Positions 61,577 to 64,000 of a stretch of DNA of 64,000 bases are shown in pieces; the stretch's first letter is position 1, and every line of letters starts with the position of its first letter. The translations under genes and the position numbers were made by a program. A model generated the notes under the pieces. It was given only the letters and a program-made list of their open reading frames with translations. It was not told where the DNA came from and did not search any database. Source of the stretch: Mycolicibacterium aromaticivorans JS19b1 = JCM 16368 (GTDB lineage Bacteria > Actinomycetota > Actinomycetes > Mycobacteriales > Mycobacteriaceae); assembly GCF_000559085.1 (NCBI RefSeq), contig NZ_JALN02000001.1:2604001-2668000 (forward strand), given 5' to 3'.

Positions 61577-64000
61577 TCACCGACCGCTGGCTCACCCCGC
61601 CCGGCCCTCGGCTGACCCTCAACCGCGGCCAGCAGCTCGTCGCGGCCGTGCTGGTGATGCTGCTCATCGCGCTGGTCGCGATCGGCTTTCAGTCCTCGGC
61701 CGATCAAAACGCGTACAGCCAGCACAGCGCCCGCAGCGAAGCCGCAACCACCAACACGTTGTTCACCGTGCGCGACTCGCTCACCTACATCGACCGCGCG
61801 CAGCAATACCTGCTCGGCGTGGTGCCCCGGCGCGACGTCCAGCTCGCCAGGGCGATGCTGGCTCAGCGCCTGCGGGTTATCGCGACCAACGGCCTGACCG
61901 CCGCCGACAGCACCGGCCCCGACTACCGCGCGGCACTGGCCGCCCTCGACGCGGTGGTCGCCAAGGCGCCGCCCGGCCTGCTACCTGTCGGGCAGCGCGA
62001 CCAGTGGGCCGGCACCATCCTGCCGCGTTCCGAGGCCCTCTCCGAGCGGGCCCACGAGCTGGCCACCGACAACCAGGTGGAACAACACCGGATGGATCGC
62101 CTCGCGGAGCGGAACCTGCTGCGCGGCAGGGTGGTCCAACTGGCCATGCTGATCTCCGCACTGATCCTCGCAGCGATTCTGCTGTGGTGGGTGTCGGCCA
62201 ACGTGGTACGCCAATACCGAAGCGCCCGAAAGGCTTTCGACGACGAGCGGGAAGTGCTGCGCCAGACCGAATTTCGCCTCGATCGGGTTTCCGCGCTGGA
62301 ACGCGGGCAGGCGCAGATCCTGGAACGGATCGCCACCGCGGGCCCGGTGTCATCGGTTCTGCGCCAGATCGTGCAGCTGGCCGCCGACGTCTCCGGGGCA
62401 CCGGCGGTGAGAATGTCGATCGGCAGGCGCACGGTGATCTACCCGCCGGGTGCCGACGTGTCGGGAACGCCGGCTTGGACCGGTGTCGTCACCGACAATG
62501 TCGACGGGTCAGGGACGCTTCAGGTGTTCGGCGACGCCGAGGCGCTCGACGAACTCGCCCACACCGCCCTGGTGCGGTGCCGTGATCTGGCGGTGCTGTC
62601 ACTCGAACGCGATGCGTCCGCGCGGCGGCTGTCCTACCAAGCCAGCCACGACGCCCTCACCGGCCTGGCCAACCGCAGCCTGCTGCTCACGCGGCTGTCG
62701 AAGAGTCTGCTGCTGTCCCGTCGCCGCGGAACTCCGCTGGCGCTGCTGTTCTGCGATCTGGACCGCTTCAAGATGGTCAACGACTCGATCGGGCACGCCG
62801 GCGGAGACCAGCTGCTGATCGAGGCGGCGCGGCGGCTGTCGGGCACCGTGCGCGAAAGCGACACCGTCGCACGACTCGGCGGCGACGAGTTCGTGGTGCT
62901 CTGCCCGGAGCTGCCGGACCGCACCCAGGCCCTCGCACTGGCCAACCGGATCCGCACCGCACTCAGCGTCCCATACACCATCGACGGCAAGGAAGCGTTC
63001 GTCGACGTCTCCATCGGCATCACCTTCGCCGACGAATCCACCGTCTCCGGTCACGAACTGATGCGCGAAGCCGACGTGGCGATGTACCGGGCCAAGCTCA
63101 CCGACGGCCACCACATCAACGTGTTCGACTCGACGCTCGAAGCCGAGGTCGCCCAGCGTCTGGATCTAGACGCCGCACTGCGGCACGCCGTGGAGCGTGG
63201 CGAGCTGCGGTGCTCCGCCCAACCGATCGTGGTGCTCGACACCGGAGTGATCACCGGCTTCGAGATGCTGCTGCAGTGGCACCGCCCAGGGCTGCCCGTC
63301 CTATATCCCGGTGCGTTCATCCCGCTGGCCGAGGACAACGGGATGATCGTCGAGATCGGCCGGTGGGTGCTGCACGAGACCATTCAGACCCTCGCGCAGT
63401 GGCGCGCCGACGGGCTGGCGCTCGACCTGACGATGTCGGTCAATGTGTCGCCCCGCCAGGTGCGGGAAACCGGCTTCGCCGAAGAGGTACTGCAGATGCT
63501 GGCCGCGGCCGGGTTGCCGCCCGAGGCGCTGATGATCGAACTCACCGAACACGCACTGGTCGACCTGAGGGTGGCCCACCCGACACTGGCGAGGCTCCGC
63601 GAGGCCGGCGTCAGCGTCTCCCTCGACGATTTCGGCACGGGATATTCGTCGCTGACCCAGCTGCGCACGCTGCCCGTCGACCAGATCAAGCTCGACCGCT
63701 CGTTCGCCGCCGCCCTCGACGAGGGCGACGACAAGCAACGCGCCGTGGTGCAGTCGGTGGTTGCCCTGGCCAGAGCGCTGTCGCTGGACCTGGTGGTGGA
63801 AGGCATCGAGACCATCGCCGAGCGCGACACCCTGCTGGATCTCGGCGCCGACAAGGGGCAGGGCTTCCTCTATCACCACCCCGTGCTGTGGGACGCCGCC
63901 CGCGCGCTGCTCGAATCGGGCGGGGTGTGCCCTGTGCCGTCGGACGGCGGCTACACCGGACTGGCGTCGTCGGAGAACCCGTCACCGTCGGAGTCGACGA
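61573..64000 (+). CDS. Membrane GGDEF-EAL cyclic-di-GMP protein (3' end beyond window)
   Basis: At least 809 aa, GTG start overlapping the lipoprotein stop, no stop before the edge. Membrane helix 1 (LVAAVLVMLLIALVAIGF), about 150 extracytoplasmic residues, helix 2 (LAMLISALILAAILLWWV), a GAF-like linker, then GGDEF near 435 intact (RLGGDEFVV) with the product-inhibition RESD five residues before. The EAL domain from about 545 has EML in place of EAL, with NVSPRQ, ELTE, DDFGTGYSS, KLDRS and EGIET present, so phosphodiesterase activity is possible. It makes and/or breaks c-di-GMP, probably in response to the coupled lipoprotein. Confidence 0.93.
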   Translation, partial: MITDRWLTPPGPRLTLNRGQQLVAAVLVMLLIALVAIGFQSSADQNAYSQHSARSEAATTNTLFTVRDSLTYIDRAQQYLLGVVPRRDVQLARAMLAQRLRVIATNGLTAADSTGPDYRAALAALDAVVAKAPPGLLPVGQRDQWAGTILPRSEALSERAHELATDNQVEQHRMDRLAERNLLRGRVVQLAMLISALILAAILLWWVSANVVRQYRSARKAFDDEREVLRQTEFRLDRVSALERGQAQILERIATAGPVSSVLRQIVQLAADVSGAPAVRMSIGRRTVIYPPGADVSGTPAWTGVVTDNVDGSGTLQVFGDAEALDELAHTALVRCRDLAVLSLERDASARRLSYQASHDALTGLANRSLLLTRLSKSLLLSRRRGTPLALLFCDLDRFKMVNDSIGHAGGDQLLIEAARRLSGTVRESDTVARLGGDEFVVLCPELPDRTQALALANRIRTALSVPYTIDGKEAFVDVSIGITFADESTVSGHELMREADVAMYRAKLTDGHHINVFDSTLEAEVAQRLDLDAALRHAVERGELRCSAQPIVVLDTGVITGFEMLLQWHRPGLPVLYPGAFIPLAEDNGMIVEIGRWVLHETIQTLAQWRADGLALDLTMSVNVSPRQVRETGFAEEVLQMLAAAGLPPEALMIELTEHALVDLRVAHPTLARLREAGVSVSLDDFGTGYSSLTQLRTLPVDQIKLDRSFAAALDEGDDKQRAVVQSVVALARALSLDLVVEGIETIAERDTLLDLGADKGQGFLYHHPVLWDAARALLESGGVCPVPSDGGYTGLASSENPSPSEST

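Overview
The window is chromosomal DNA of a high-GC actinobacterium, almost certainly a rapidly growing Mycolicibacterium-type mycobacterium. The evidence is the unbroken equivalent of the M. tuberculosis Rv0036c-Rv0058 block (dnaB, rplI, rpsR1, ssb, rpsF, ponA1, ino1, leuS, mtc28 and neighbours), many leaderless starts behind TANNNT -10 elements, an inteinated dnaB, F420-type enzymes, an atypical second type IIA topoisomerase of the kind described in M. smegmatis, and a glucosylglycerate hydrolase.

Layout. 1-7 kb: a truncated type I PKS (KS-AT-DH, running off the left edge) with a flavin-halogenase-like oxidoreductase just upstream and a divergent FAD amine-oxidase/desaturase-like gene. 7-12.3 kb: a DoxX membrane protein with an OhrR-like peroxide sensor, then the two-gene atypical topoisomerase. 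12.3-20.3 kb: six tightly packed minus-strand genes (MBL hydrolase, alpha/beta hydrolase, DUF3159 membrane protein, lycopene-cyclase-like flavoprotein, DUF2236 oxygenase, alpha/beta hydrolase) divergent from a TetR-DUF4174-CIA30 operon, with paired operator-like repeats between them. 20-27 kb: two paralogous secreted coiled-coil proteins with a LAS-type zinc-peptidase signature, a universal stress protein, an amidohydrolase, a PPOX enzyme and an arylsulfatase. 27-31 kb: a disturbed accessory patch with TetR remnants, an intact TetR/SDR pair with a duplicated operator, and a tandem repeat.

31-64 kb is core. dnaB carries a 285-aa intein in its Walker A motif and a perfect SOS box at its promoter. 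Next come rplI-rpsR-ssb-rpsF with DnaA-box-like sites, then the Rv0052, Rv0051, ponA1 and Rv0049 equivalents. On the plus strand are the Rv0048c, PadR (Rv0047c), ino1, Rv0045c and Rv0044c equivalents. Insertions relative to M. tuberculosis are a P450 sharing a perfect palindrome with a GntR regulator, a polar amino-acid ABC transporter with a fused binding protein/permease, the glucosylglycerate hydrolase, an SDR, and an SBF-like transporter. The right end holds the Rv0036c-Rv0038 equivalents and a lipoprotein of the molybdopterin-oxidoreductase fold translationally coupled to a membrane GGDEF-EAL protein cut by the right edge.

The most notable signals are the class 3-type DnaB intein with an apparently dead endonuclease, the SOS box on dnaB, the lipoprotein/c-di-GMP pair, the PKS/halogenase-like locus, and the TetR-linked six-gene operon. 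Assignments rest on reading motifs and remembered family features; no searches were run.
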